Shown: piece by piece, positions 16,998 to 25,716 of the stretch | How the letters are laid out: each line of letters begins with the position of its first letter | Numbering within the stretch: the first letter of the stretch is position 1 | Assembly (NCBI RefSeq): GCF_965644225.1 | Contig: NZ_CBFFRJ010000007.1 | Coordinates: forward strand, 5,338 to 69,337 | Length of the DNA: 64,000 bases | Source: CBFFRJ01 sp965644225 | Lineage (GTDB): Bacteria > Pseudomonadota > Gammaproteobacteria > Enterobacterales > Enterobacteriaceae | Direction of reading: 5' to 3' | The notes under the pieces: generated by a model | Databases searched by the model: none | The model's input: only the letters and a program-made list of their open reading frames with translations | Told to the model about the DNA's origin: nothing | Made by a program: the position numbers and the translations under genes

Positions 16998-18473
16998 ATG
17001 CCTAACCATTACTTACGCATCTTTTCGCAACCTAAGTCAGCCATCTTACTGATTCTGGGCTTTGCCTCTGGCTTACCGCTTGCCCTCACGTCCGGCACGC
17101 TTCAGGCGTGGATGACGGTCGCGAATGTCGATTTAAAGACCATCGGTTTCTTTTCGCTGGTCGGTCAGGCATATGTCTTTAAATTCCTGTGGTCGCCGGT
17201 AATGGACCGCTACACGCCGCCGTTTCTCGGTCGTCGTCGTGGTTGGCTCCTTGTTACTCAGTTCAGCCTGCTTATTGCTATTGCGGCAATGGGGTTTCTG
17301 GAGCCGTTAAACCAGCTACGCTGGATGGCGGCCCTCGCTGTGGTTATCGCCTTCTGTTCCGCCTCCCAGGACATTGTCTTCGACGCCTGGAAAACGGATG
17401 TATTGCAGGCAGAAGAACGGGGGGCCGGGGCCGCAATTAGCGTGCTGGGTTACCGTTTAGGCATGCTGGTTTCCGGCGGGCTGGCACTGTGGCTCGCCGA
17501 TCGCTGGCTGGGCTGGCAGGGGATGTACTGGTTAATGGCGGTACTGTTAATTCCCTGCATTATTGCCACCCTTGTTGCTCCTGAACCGAACGATGCCATT
17601 CCCTCGCCGCGCAGCCTTGAACAGGCTATCACCGCGCCGTTACGTGACTTTTTTGGCCGCAACAACGCCTGGCTTATCCTGCTGCTTATTGTTCTCTATA
17701 AACTTGGAGATGCCTTTGCGATGACCCTCACCACCACGTTTTTGATTCGTGGCGTCGGTTTCGATGCCGGCGAAGTTGGCGTGGTGAACAAAACCCTGGG
17801 ACTAATCGCTACTATCATTGGCGCGCTATGGGGCGGCGTGCTGATGCAAAAATTGTCACTTTTCCGGGCGCTGCTCATTTTTGGCGTTTTGCAGGCGGCC
17901 TCTAATACTGGCTACTGGCTCCTCGCAGTGACGGACAAAAGCATGCTGAGCATGGCTTCCGCCGTGTTTTTTGAGAACCTTTGCGGTGGAATGGGAACCT
18001 CTGCCTTTGTGGCGTTGCTGATGACGCTGTGCAATAAGTCGTTCTCTGCAACTCAGTTCGCCCTGCTTTCCGCACTTTCGGCTGTCGGACGTGTTTACGT
18101 CGGCCCGCTGGCCGGCTGGTTTGTTGAAGCCCACGGCTGGCCAACCTTCTATCTGTTTTCTATCGCCGCAGCCGTGCCGGGTCTCTTGCTGTTACTGGTA
18201 TGCAAAAAAACGCTGGAGTTCACCCAGTTGAATGAGCAATTTTTGCCACGCACCGAATATGCCCGCTCTTACCGTCTGGCGCTGCGGATCCTCGCAATCG
18301 GCTGTGTTCTTCTGGCGGCGGGGCTGGCTATTTTACTGCTCAATGCCAGTAACCTCACACAGCTAACCTTTGGCGATACTCTGCTGGAAACCGGTATTTT
18401 CTGCGCCCTGGGCGGTGTCCTTTACGGCGGTCTTCTCGATCTGCTCGCATTGCGCAAAACGCAACATGCCTGA
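16998..18473 (+). CDS. ampG: AmpG, anhydromuropeptide permease
   Basis: 491-residue major-facilitator protein of the inner membrane that imports GlcNAc-anhydroMurNAc peptides for cell wall recycling; these muropeptides are also the signals for AmpR-controlled beta-lactamase in species with ampC. Visible are multiple hydrophobic helices and motifs typical of AmpG: LILGFASGLPLALT near the N-terminus and DVLQAEERGAGAA in the middle. Length and position after yajG match E. coli. Confidence 0.96.
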   Translation: MPNHYLRIFSQPKSAILLILGFASGLPLALTSGTLQAWMTVANVDLKTIGFFSLVGQAYVFKFLWSPVMDRYTPPFLGRRRGWLLVTQFSLLIAIAAMGFLEPLNQLRWMAALAVVIAFCSASQDIVFDAWKTDVLQAEERGAGAAISVLGYRLGMLVSGGLALWLADRWLGWQGMYWLMAVLLIPCIIATLVAPEPNDAIPSPRSLEQAITAPLRDFFGRNNAWLILLLIVLYKLGDAFAMTLTTTFLIRGVGFDAGEVGVVNKTLGLIATIIGALWGGVLMQKLSLFRALLIFGVLQAASNTGYWLLAVTDKSMLSMASAVFFENLCGGMGTSAFVALLMTLCNKSFSATQFALLSALSAVGRVYVGPLAGWFVEAHGWPTFYLFSIAAAVPGLLLLLVCKKTLEFTQLNEQFLPRTEYARSYRLALRILAIGCVLLAAGLAILLLNASNLTQLTFGDTLLETGIFCALGGVLYGGLLDLLALRKTQHA

Positions 18474-19040
18474 CGCCGGTTGCGATTAATAATCGGAGTA
18501 CGCCCTGTTCTGTTCTCCTGATTCAATTCTTAAGGTAAAGATCTGTATATAAAATCAGTCGGTTAAGCAGTGAACCACACTAAATAATTACAGACCGGTA
18601 GCATATCGTTCAATATTTAATCATTAATTTAAAAAAGTCTTAGTGATAATTAATCCGTTCTGTAATAATTTTTCTTTAATTATTTTGTGCGGTATAAATT
18701 AGGAGCTACGCTTTAACAATTTACAGTAGTTATTAATTAACGCTTTCCAGTAATGTTCAATAAATGATGAGTTGTTGTTAATTAAATGTTTATTAAACTG
18801 ATTGGTTATACCAATTTACCCCCACCCCTTATTGTAAGGTAAAGTTTTCGTTATAACCTTGATGAGAGGTTGTGCGAACGCCCGATTTTACAGATTGTTG
18901 CATTCTGTGTGACATAATCGGCAGAAGACAGTAACACCTTACTGACACTACGCCATTCATGTTTACAGTAATGTAACCTTCCCGTAAGATGCCCGCACAC
19001 TTTAAACGCCACCAGCCCCCCGTGGAATTGAGGTCGTTAA
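18474..19040. promoter_or_regulatory. ampG-cyoA intergenic region with the cyo promoter
   Basis: 567 AT-rich bases without a convincing gene. The right third should contain the cyo promoter, which in E. coli is repressed by ArcA and FNR at low oxygen. A CATAAT hexamer near 18913-18918 is one possible -10. The left part (18590-18790) is very AT-rich. I see no hairpin followed by a T run after ampG. Confidence 0.45.
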
Positions 19041-19988
19041 ATGAGACTCAGGAAATACAATAAAAGTTTGGGATGGATGTCATTAATCGCCGCTACTGCA
19101 TTACTCAGTGGTTGTGATTCTGCGCTCCTTGACCCAAAAGGACAGATTGGACTGGAGCAACGTTCGTTGATACTGACGGCATTTGGCCTGATGTTGATTG
19201 TCGTGATTCCCGCCATCTTGATGGCAGTTGGTTTTGCATGGAAATACCGTGCGAGCAATAAAGATGCGAAGTACAGCCCTAACTGGTCACACTCCAACAA
19301 AGTTGAAGCAGTGGTCTGGACAGTGCCTATTCTTATCATCGTGTTCCTTGCCGTACTGACCTGGAAAACCACTCACTCGCTTGAGCCAAGCAAACCGCTG
19401 GTTCACGATGAGAAACCGATTACGATCGAAGTCGTCTCCATGGACTGGAAATGGTTCTTCATTTATCCGGAACAGGGCATTGCCACCGTGAACGAAATCG
19501 CCTTCCCGGCGAACACACCGGTGCAGTTCAAAGTGACCTCGAACTCCGTGATGAACTCCTTCTTTATCCCGCGTCTGGGTAGCCAAATCTACGCGATGGC
19601 CGGTATGCAGACTAATCTGCATCTGATCGCCAATGAAGCAGGCACCTATGATGGTATCTCCGCCAGCTACAGCGGCCCGGGCTTCTCTGGTATGAAGTTC
19701 AAAGCCATTGCTACACCTGACCGTGCCGCTTTCGACCAGTGGGTCGCTAAAGCCAAACAGTCAACGAACACCATGTCTGACATGGCCGCGTTCGAGAAAG
19801 TGGCAGCGCCTAGCGAATACAACAAGGTGGAGTACTTCTCTGACGTGAAACCTGATTTGTTCAAAGATGTGACCAACAAATTTATGGACCACGGCAAGAG
19901 CATGAACATGGCCCAACCGGAAGGTGAGCACGCCTCACACGAAGGTATGGAAGGCATGGACATGAATCACGCGGAAACCTCTCACTAA
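19041..19988 (+). CDS. cyoA: CyoA, cytochrome bo3 ubiquinol oxidase subunit II
   Basis: 315-residue lipoprotein subunit II. The signal sequence ends in the lipobox L-S-G-C with C25; two membrane helices follow (about 43-68 and 88-108), then a periplasmic cupredoxin-like domain that lacks the CuA ligands, as expected for a quinol oxidase. The histidine/methionine-rich C-terminus (GMEGMDMNH) is typical. First gene of cyoABCDE. Confidence 0.97.
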   Translation: MRLRKYNKSLGWMSLIAATALLSGCDSALLDPKGQIGLEQRSLILTAFGLMLIVVIPAILMAVGFAWKYRASNKDAKYSPNWSHSNKVEAVVWTVPILIIVFLAVLTWKTTHSLEPSKPLVHDEKPITIEVVSMDWKWFFIYPEQGIATVNEIAFPANTPVQFKVTSNSVMNSFFIPRLGSQIYAMAGMQTNLHLIANEAGTYDGISASYSGPGFSGMKFKAIATPDRAAFDQWVAKAKQSTNTMSDMAAFEKVAAPSEYNKVEYFSDVKPDLFKDVTNKFMDHGKSMNMAQPEGEHASHEGMEGMDMNHAETSH

Positions 19989-20004
19989 GGGGCCGAGGAA
20001 GAAA

Positions 20005-21996
20005 ATGTTCGGAAAATTGACACTGGATGCGGTGCCGTATCACGAACCTATTATCGTGGTTACGATTGCTGCAATTATCATCGGTGGTGCGGCCTTAGTG
20101 GCCCTTATCACTTACTTCGGTAAGTGGAGCTACCTGTGGAATGAATGGCTGACTTCGGTCGACCACAAAAAACTCGGCATCATGTACTGCATCGTCGGTA
20201 TCGTCATGTTAATTCGTGGCTTTGCGGATGCGATCATGATGCGTAGCCAGCAGGCGCTTGCTTCGGCAGGTGAAGCTGGCTTCCTGCCACCACATCACTA
20301 CGACCAGATCTTTACCGCCCATGGCGTTATCATGATCTTCTTCGTGGCGATGCCGCTGGTTATTGGTCTGATGAACGTTGTCGTTCCGCTGCAAATCGGC
20401 GCGCGCGACGTAGCGTTCCCGTTCCTGAACAACCTGAGCTTCTGGTTTACGGTTGTCGGCGTTATCCTGGTGAACCTGTCCCTGGGCGTGGGTGAATTCG
20501 CGCAGACCGGTTGGCTGGCCTATCCGCCGCTTTCGGGAATTGAGTACAGTCCGGGCGTGGGCGTCGATTACTGGATTTGGGCGATTCAGCTCTCCGGTAT
20601 CGGTACAACCCTGACCGGTATTAACTTCTTTGTGACTATTATCAAGATGCGTGCCCCTGGCATGACGATGTTCAAGATGCCGGTATTTACCTGGGCATCT
20701 CTGTGCGCCAACATCCTGATTATCGCTTCGTTCCCAATTCTGACCGTCACCGTCGCGCTGCTGACCCTGGATCGCTATCTGGGCACCCATTTCTTTACCA
20801 ACGATATGGGCGGCAACATGATGATGTACATCAACCTGATTTGGGCCTGGGGTCACCCGGAAGTGTACATTCTGGTTCTGCCGGTCTTCGGGGTGTTCTC
20901 CGAAATCGCCGCCACCTTCTCGCGTAAGCGCCTGTTTGGTTACACCTCGCTGGTGTGGGCAACCGTGTGTATTACCGTCCTGTCGTTTATCGTTTGGCTG
21001 CACCACTTCTTCACCATGGGTGCGGGCGCGAACGTAAACGCCTTCTTCGGTATCACCACCATGATTATCGCCATCCCGACCGGGGTGAAGATCTTCAACT
21101 GGTTGTTCACCATGTACCAGGGCCGTATCGTGTTCCACTCTGCGATGCTGTGGACCATCGGCTTTATCGTCACCTTCTCCGTCGGCGGTATGACCGGCGT
21201 GCTGTTGGCGGTGCCGGGTGCGGACTTCGTGCTGCATAACAGCCTGTTCCTGATTGCCCACTTCCATAACGTTATTATCGGCGGTGTGGTCTTCGGTATC
21301 TTCGCGGGCATTACCTACTGGTGGCCAAAAGCCTTCGGCTTCACGCTGAATGAGACCTGGGGCAAACGCGCGTTCTGGCTGTGGATAGTCGGCTTCTTCG
21401 TGGCATTTATGCCGCTGTACGTGCTGGGCTTTATGGGTATGACCCGTCGCCTGAGCCAGCAGATTGACCCGCAGTTCCACACCATGCTGGTTATTGCAGC
21501 AGGCGGTGCGGTGCTGATTGCCTGCGGTATCGCCTGTCAGCTGATTCAGTTCTACGTTTCGATTCGCGACCGCGAGCAGAACCGTGACCTGACCGGTGAC
21601 CCATGGGGTGGCCGTACGCTGGAGTGGGCAACCTCTTCTCCTCCGCCGTTCTATAACTTTGCCATTGTACCGCAGATCCATGAGCGTGACGCATTCTGGG
21701 AAATGAAAGAGAAAGGTGAAGCGTACAAGCAGCCTGAGCACTATGAAGAGATTCATATGCCGAAAAACAGCGGTGCCGGTATCGTAATTTGTGCCTTCGC
21801 AACGGTGTTTGGCTTCGCCATGATCTGGCATATCTGGTGGCTGGCTATCGCAGGCTTTGCGGGCATGATCATCAGCTGGATTGTGAAGAGCTTTGACGAG
21901 GACGTGGATTACTACGTACCGGTTGCAGACGTTGAAAAAGTGGAAAATCAGCATTTCGATGAGATTTCTAAAGCGGGGCTGAAAAATGGCAACTGA
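20005..21996 (+). CDS. cyoB: CyoB, cytochrome bo3 oxidase subunit I
   Basis: 663-residue catalytic subunit with 15 predicted helices, containing heme b, heme o3 and CuB. The ligands are visible: H106 (TAHGVIM), H284 (WGHPEVY), H333/H334 (LHHFFT), H419 and H421 (IAHFHN), with Y288 in the same HPEVY motif for the His-Tyr crosslink. It pumps protons while reducing oxygen with ubiquinol. Starts 16 bases after cyoA and overlaps cyoC by 11 bases. Confidence 0.98.
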   Translation: MFGKLTLDAVPYHEPIIVVTIAAIIIGGAALVALITYFGKWSYLWNEWLTSVDHKKLGIMYCIVGIVMLIRGFADAIMMRSQQALASAGEAGFLPPHHYDQIFTAHGVIMIFFVAMPLVIGLMNVVVPLQIGARDVAFPFLNNLSFWFTVVGVILVNLSLGVGEFAQTGWLAYPPLSGIEYSPGVGVDYWIWAIQLSGIGTTLTGINFFVTIIKMRAPGMTMFKMPVFTWASLCANILIIASFPILTVTVALLTLDRYLGTHFFTNDMGGNMMMYINLIWAWGHPEVYILVLPVFGVFSEIAATFSRKRLFGYTSLVWATVCITVLSFIVWLHHFFTMGAGANVNAFFGITTMIIAIPTGVKIFNWLFTMYQGRIVFHSAMLWTIGFIVTFSVGGMTGVLLAVPGADFVLHNSLFLIAHFHNVIIGGVVFGIFAGITYWWPKAFGFTLNETWGKRAFWLWIVGFFVAFMPLYVLGFMGMTRRLSQQIDPQFHTMLVIAAGGAVLIACGIACQLIQFYVSIRDREQNRDLTGDPWGGRTLEWATSSPPPFYNFAIVPQIHERDAFWEMKEKGEAYKQPEHYEEIHMPKNSGAGIVICAFATVFGFAMIWHIWWLAIAGFAGMIISWIVKSFDEDVDYYVPVADVEKVENQHFDEISKAGLKNGN

Positions 21997-22603
21997 TACT
22001 TTGGCGCACTCTAACGCCCATGCGCACGACGCGCATGCGCATCACGATACAGGACCGATGAAAGTCTTCGGTTTCTGGATCTACCTGATGAGCGACTGCA
22101 TTCTGTTCTGTTGCTTGTTCGCCACCTATGCCGTTCTGGTGAACGGCACCGCGGGCGGCCCGACCGGTAAAGACATTTTCGAACTGCCGTTCGTCATGGT
22201 CGAAACCGCACTGCTGTTGTTCAGCTCCATCACCTATGGCATGGCGGCTATCGCCATGTACAAAAACAACAAAAGCCAGGTGGTTTCCTGGCTGGCGTTG
22301 ACCTGGTTGTTTGGTGCGGGCTTTATCGGGATGGAAATCTATGAATTCCACCACCTGATTGTTAACGGTATGGGTCCGGATCGTAGCGGCTTCCTGTCAG
22401 CGTTCTTCGCGCTGGTTGGCACCCACGGTCTGCACGTCACCTCCGGTCTTATCTGGATGGCGGTACTGATGTTCCAGGTCTACCGTCGCGGTCTGACCAA
22501 CACCAACCGTACCCGTATCATGTGCCTGAGCCTGTTCTGGCACTTCCTTGACGTGGTGTGGATCTGCGTGTTCTCGGTTGTCTATCTTATGGGGGCGATG
22601 TAA
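21986..22603 (+). CDS. cyoC: CyoC, cytochrome bo3 oxidase subunit III
   Basis: 205-residue integral membrane subunit with five helices, a histidine-rich N-terminus (HSNAHAHDAHAHH) and the family signature GTHGLHV. It stabilises subunit I and has no cofactor. Overlaps the 3' end of cyoB, and its TAA overlaps the cyoD ATG by one base (TAATG), indicating translational coupling. Confidence 0.97.
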   Translation: MATDTLAHSNAHAHDAHAHHDTGPMKVFGFWIYLMSDCILFCCLFATYAVLVNGTAGGPTGKDIFELPFVMVETALLLFSSITYGMAAIAMYKNNKSQVVSWLALTWLFGAGFIGMEIYEFHHLIVNGMGPDRSGFLSAFFALVGTHGLHVTSGLIWMAVLMFQVYRRGLTNTNRTRIMCLSLFWHFLDVVWICVFSVVYLMGAM

Positions 22604-22929
22604 TGAGTCATTCTAACGATCATGGCGCTTCCCACGGCAGCGTAAAAACCTATATGACAGGTTTCATCCTGTCGATCATCCTGACGGTTATTCCGTTCTG
22701 GATGGTGATGAACGGGACAGCGTCTCACGGTGTCATTCTGGGTACTATCCTGGTGACGGCGGTTATTCAGATTCTGGTGCATCTGTCTTGCTTCCTGCAC
22801 ATGAATACCAAGTCTGACGAAGGGTGGAACATGACGGCCTTTGTCTTTACCGTGATTATCATCGCTATCCTGGTAGTGGGCTCCATCTGGATTATGTGGA
22901 ACCTGAACTACAACATGATGGTTCACTAA
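22603..22929 (+). CDS. cyoD: CyoD, cytochrome bo3 oxidase subunit IV
   Basis: 108-residue three-helix subunit; the ATG at 22603 overlaps the cyoC stop. The frame is open further upstream but this start gives the family N-terminus M-S-H-S and near-equal length (109 in E. coli). It helps assembly of subunit I and binding of CuB. Confidence 0.97.
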   Translation: MSHSNDHGASHGSVKTYMTGFILSIILTVIPFWMVMNGTASHGVILGTILVTAVIQILVHLSCFLHMNTKSDEGWNMTAFVFTVIIIAILVVGSIWIMWNLNYNMMVH

Positions 22930-22940
22930 GAGCGGCGAGT

Positions 22941-23828
22941 ATGTTTAAGCAATACCTGCAAGTAACGAAGCCTGGCATTATTTTTGGCAACCTGATCTCG
23001 GTGATCGGTGGATTCCTGCTGGCCTCCAAAGGCCATATTGATTACCCACTGTTCGCCTGTACGCTGCTTGGCGTATCGCTGGTTGTCGCCTCTGGTTGTG
23101 TATTTAACAACTATATTGACCGGGACATCGATAAAAAGATGGAACGGACGAAAAACCGCGTGCTGGTTCGGGGGTTGATCTCGCCAAAAGTCTCGCTGGT
23201 ATACGCGGCCTTGTTGGGTATTGCTGGCTTTATGCTGTTGTGGTTTGGTGCCAATCCGCTGGCCTGCTGGTTAGGGGTGATGGGCTTCGTGGTCTATGTG
23301 GGCGTCTATAGCCTGTATATGAAACGCCACTCGGTCTACGGTACGCTGATTGGTTCGCTCTCTGGCGCAGCGCCTCCGGTGATCGGCTATTGTGCCGTCA
23401 CCGGTAACTTCGACAGCGGCGCAGCCATTCTGCTGGCTATCTTTAGCCTGTGGCAGATGCCGCACTCCTATGCCATCGCTATTTTCCGCTTTAAAGATTA
23501 TCAGGCGGCAAATATTCCGGTTCTGCCGGTGGTCAAGGGCATTTCGGTTGCCAAAAACCATATCACGCTGTACATCATCGCCTTTGCCGTAGCGACGCTG
23601 ATGCTCTCTTTAGGCGGCTACGCCGGGTACAAGTATCTGGTGGTGGCCGCGGCAGTGAGCGTATGGTGGCTGGGTATGGCTCTGCGCGGTTACAAAGTAG
23701 AAGATGACAAAGTCTGGGCACGTAAACTGTTCGGCTTTTCCATCATCGCTATTACCGCGCTGAGCGTAATGATGTCAGTGGATTTTATGGTTCCTGACTC
23801 GCATAGCCTGTTGACCTACGTCTGGTAA
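22941..23828 (+). CDS. cyoE: CyoE, protoheme IX farnesyltransferase (heme O synthase)
   Basis: 295-residue polytopic UbiA-family prenyltransferase that attaches a farnesyl group to heme b to give heme O for CyoB. The ATG at 22941 gives MFKQYLQVTKPGI, the family start. The prenyl-diphosphate aspartate motif N-x-x-x-D-x-x-x-D (NNYIDRDIDKKM) lies near residue 55. Last gene of the operon, followed by a strong terminator. Confidence 0.97.
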   Translation: MFKQYLQVTKPGIIFGNLISVIGGFLLASKGHIDYPLFACTLLGVSLVVASGCVFNNYIDRDIDKKMERTKNRVLVRGLISPKVSLVYAALLGIAGFMLLWFGANPLACWLGVMGFVVYVGVYSLYMKRHSVYGTLIGSLSGAAPPVIGYCAVTGNFDSGAAILLAIFSLWQMPHSYAIAIFRFKDYQAANIPVLPVVKGISVAKNHITLYIIAFAVATLMLSLGGYAGYKYLVVAAAVSVWWLGMALRGYKVEDDKVWARKLFGFSIIAITALSVMMSVDFMVPDSHSLLTYVW

Positions 23829-23844
23829 TGCACCTGCCGTGATA

Positions 23845-23871
23845 AACCGGGTTCCTGAACCCGGTTTTTTT
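23845..23871 (+). terminator. cyo operon terminator
   Basis: Perfect 10-bp stem AACCGGGTTC / GAACCCGGTT with a 2-base gap at the tip, followed by a run of T; 16 bases after the cyoE stop. Confidence 0.93.
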
Positions 23872-24015
23872 ATGCCCTTTTTCTGCCCTCTTCTTTCCTG
23901 CCATTCACTGCCTGTTATCACTTTTTCTTATTGATGTTTTTCCTCCGCCATCCGTCAAGTTTGCGCTACATCACACTTTGCAGCAAAACCCGCTGACCAG
24001 CACGCACCGCTAAAA

Positions 24016-24053
24016 TAGCTTTTAGATATAAAAGCTAATTCGAGTTAGCTTTT
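24016..24053. promoter_or_regulatory. Three alternating TAGCTTTT half-sites, probable LacI-type operator
   Basis: Half-sites at 24016-24024 (TAGCTTTTA), 24029-24037 (TAAAAGCTA) and 24045-24053 (TTAGCTTTT) alternate in direction and form two overlapping inverted repeats that share the middle half-site. The right pair forms a 24-bp palindrome (24030-24053) with 11 of 12 matching pairs and a central CpG, the usual form of a LacI-family operator. The left pair has perfect 9-bp arms around GATA. It lies ~205 bases before the transporter gene. The regulator encoded as third gene of the locus is the natural candidate to bind it. Confidence 0.65.
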
Positions 24054-24258
24054 GTTGTAAAAAAAAGGTTACCTTAGATTATGACACCGGAGATGTGTTT
24101 CAGAAGCGATGAGCAGACCAGCCAGGCTAAGGCAGGCTGTCCGTCGTCAAAAGGGAATTTTAAGTTAAAACAAAGAAATAAAAATAAGCAGCCCCTTATG
24201 GCGCGCTGCAAAACACAACAACATCGTAAAGACAACCAGGCATTACGCGAGGATCCTT

Positions 24259-25716
24259 ATGTCTGTAGCATCAGAACCAATACAGAAACCCGTTATGAAG
24301 CAGTTAGGCCTGCCCACCTCCTTCCTGTTACTCGGCATATCATTAGTCTTTATTATATTGGGCTACACCCTGTTAGAGATAAAACTGGAAGCGCTGCTGT
24401 GCATTACCGCAGTGGCTATCTCTTTTGTCGCTATCTGGCTGGGCCACAGTTTTCAGGACATTATTGATGAGATCGTGCAGAAATTTGCTCAGGCGCTGCC
24501 TTCACTGATGATCGTCATGTGCGTTGGCGGGGTGATCGGCGTCTGGATGAGCTCTGGCACCATTCCGTATCTGATTACCATCGGACTGAAAATCATCAAT
24601 CCGCAATACATCGTGGTTATCGCCTTTATTGTCACCAGTATTGTCGCGACCTGCACCGGTACGTCGTGGGGCTCTGCGGGCACCATTGGGGTGGCGCTGA
24701 TGGGTGTCGCCCATGGCCTGGATGCCAATCTTGCCGCGGTGGCCGGCGCAATCGTTGGCGGAGCCTATTTTGGCGACAAAATCTCGCCGCTTAGCGGATC
24801 GTCAAACTTTGCCGCCATCGTCAATAATCTCGATCTCTACGAGCACATCAAGCATCTGTCGAAGACCACGATCCCGGCTTATCTTATCTCGGTGGTTATC
24901 TACTTTATTATCGGCATGAATAACAGCACGACGGCAGGCAATATCGATTCTGCTCAGCAAACCGTCGACCAGATCCACCAGCTTTATCACACTCACTGGA
25001 TCCTCGCTGTACCGATCTTTATTGTGCTTGCGGGCGCACTGATGAAAAAACCGGTCATTCCGGTGCTGCTGTTCGCCACCGCCATCTCGATTGCGATTTC
25101 GTACTTCACTCAGGGAATTGGCATTATTGAAAACCTCAACGTGTGGGTCTCCGGATTTAGCGTGAGTGTGCTGCCGGGCCAGCCGCAGGACGTACCGGAA
25201 ACCATTCGTAGCCTGCTGGAGCGCGGCGGCGTGGCATCAATGATGCCGCTTATCCTGGTTATCCTGTGCGCCTTTTCCTTTGCCGGCCCGCTCTCTCTGA
25301 CCCAGGCGCTGGATACCATCATCAACTACTTTACGCGGATCGTGAAAAGCGCCGCCGGGCTTATCTTCTCAACCATTGCCGCCTGTGTGGCGCTGATCGC
25401 CGCCACCGGTAATAACAATATTGCCTGCCTGCTGCCGTCGGAGCTATTCCGTAAGGCATTTGAAAACAATGGTCTGCACCGTAAGAATATCTCCCGTACC
25501 GTGGAAGACTCCGCAACGGTTATCGAGCCATTGATTCCATGGACCGCGGCCGGGGTATTTATGGCGGCGACCCTTGGCGTACCGACGCTGGATTATGCCC
25601 TGTGGGCGGTACAATGCTATGCAGGCCTTATTATTGCCGGATTCTATGCCGTCACCGGATTGTGTATTGCTAAAACGGACGATCATCAAAACAAGGGGGA
25701 ATTGATCAATGACTAA
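24259..25716 (+). CDS. NhaC-family transporter linked to a fucosidase
   Basis: 485-residue inner-membrane protein with about 11-12 hydrophobic helices, of the NhaC Na+/H+ antiporter family (ion transporter superfamily). Recognisable are the conserved stretch GTSWGSAGTIGVALMG, the GGAYFGDKISPLSGSSN segment and, in the second half, AATGNNNIACLLPSE. GAGG precedes the ATG. The stop overlaps the fucosidase start by 8 bases, so the two are translationally coupled. Family members exchange sodium or small organic acids for protons. Because the coupled enzyme is cytoplasmic and no sugar transporter is present, the protein may import the fucoside or export a product; this is inference, and a simple sodium antiporter is the conservative name. 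Confidence 0.8.
   Translation: MSVASEPIQKPVMKQLGLPTSFLLLGISLVFIILGYTLLEIKLEALLCITAVAISFVAIWLGHSFQDIIDEIVQKFAQALPSLMIVMCVGGVIGVWMSSGTIPYLITIGLKIINPQYIVVIAFIVTSIVATCTGTSWGSAGTIGVALMGVAHGLDANLAAVAGAIVGGAYFGDKISPLSGSSNFAAIVNNLDLYEHIKHLSKTTIPAYLISVVIYFIIGMNNSTTAGNIDSAQQTVDQIHQLYHTHWILAVPIFIVLAGALMKKPVIPVLLFATAISIAISYFTQGIGIIENLNVWVSGFSVSVLPGQPQDVPETIRSLLERGGVASMMPLILVILCAFSFAGPLSLTQALDTIINYFTRIVKSAAGLIFSTIAACVALIAATGNNNIACLLPSELFRKAFENNGLHRKNISRTVEDSATVIEPLIPWTAAGVFMAATLGVPTLDYALWAVQCYAGLIIAGFYAVTGLCIAKTDDHQNKGELIND

Larger units (their letters stand above)
23829..24258. other. cyoE to fucosidase-locus intergenic region
   Basis: 430 bases. It holds the cyo terminator (23845-23871), a set of TAGCTTTT half-sites (24016-24053) that look like the operator of the downstream LacI-type regulator, and an A-rich leader before the transporter gene. 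One open frame (24081 onward) overlaps the transporter start and shows no coding support. Confidence 0.7.

Noticed and set aside
18543..18558. CTGTATATAAAATCAG in the ampG-cyoA gap, like a LexA (SOS) box
   Set aside because: One of the invariant CAG-side bases is off (TCAG instead of ACAG), it is ~480 bases from cyoA, and no SOS gene is nearby.
20209..21954. A 581-codon open frame on the minus strand opposite cyoB
   Set aside because: It lies wholly antisense to a fully conserved oxidase gene, is rich in His/Gln/Arg with no recognisable domain, and follows from the codon use of cyoB.
23960..23980. A TCACA half-site that might be a CRP site before the fucosidase locus
   Set aside because: The other half (TTTGC) does not match TGTGA; a half-site alone is common by chance.
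24081..24467. A 128-codon open frame that could be a leader peptide before the NhaC-type gene
   Set aside because: It overlaps ~210 bases of the transporter gene in another frame, its translation has no domain, and there is no proper ribosome site before its ATG.
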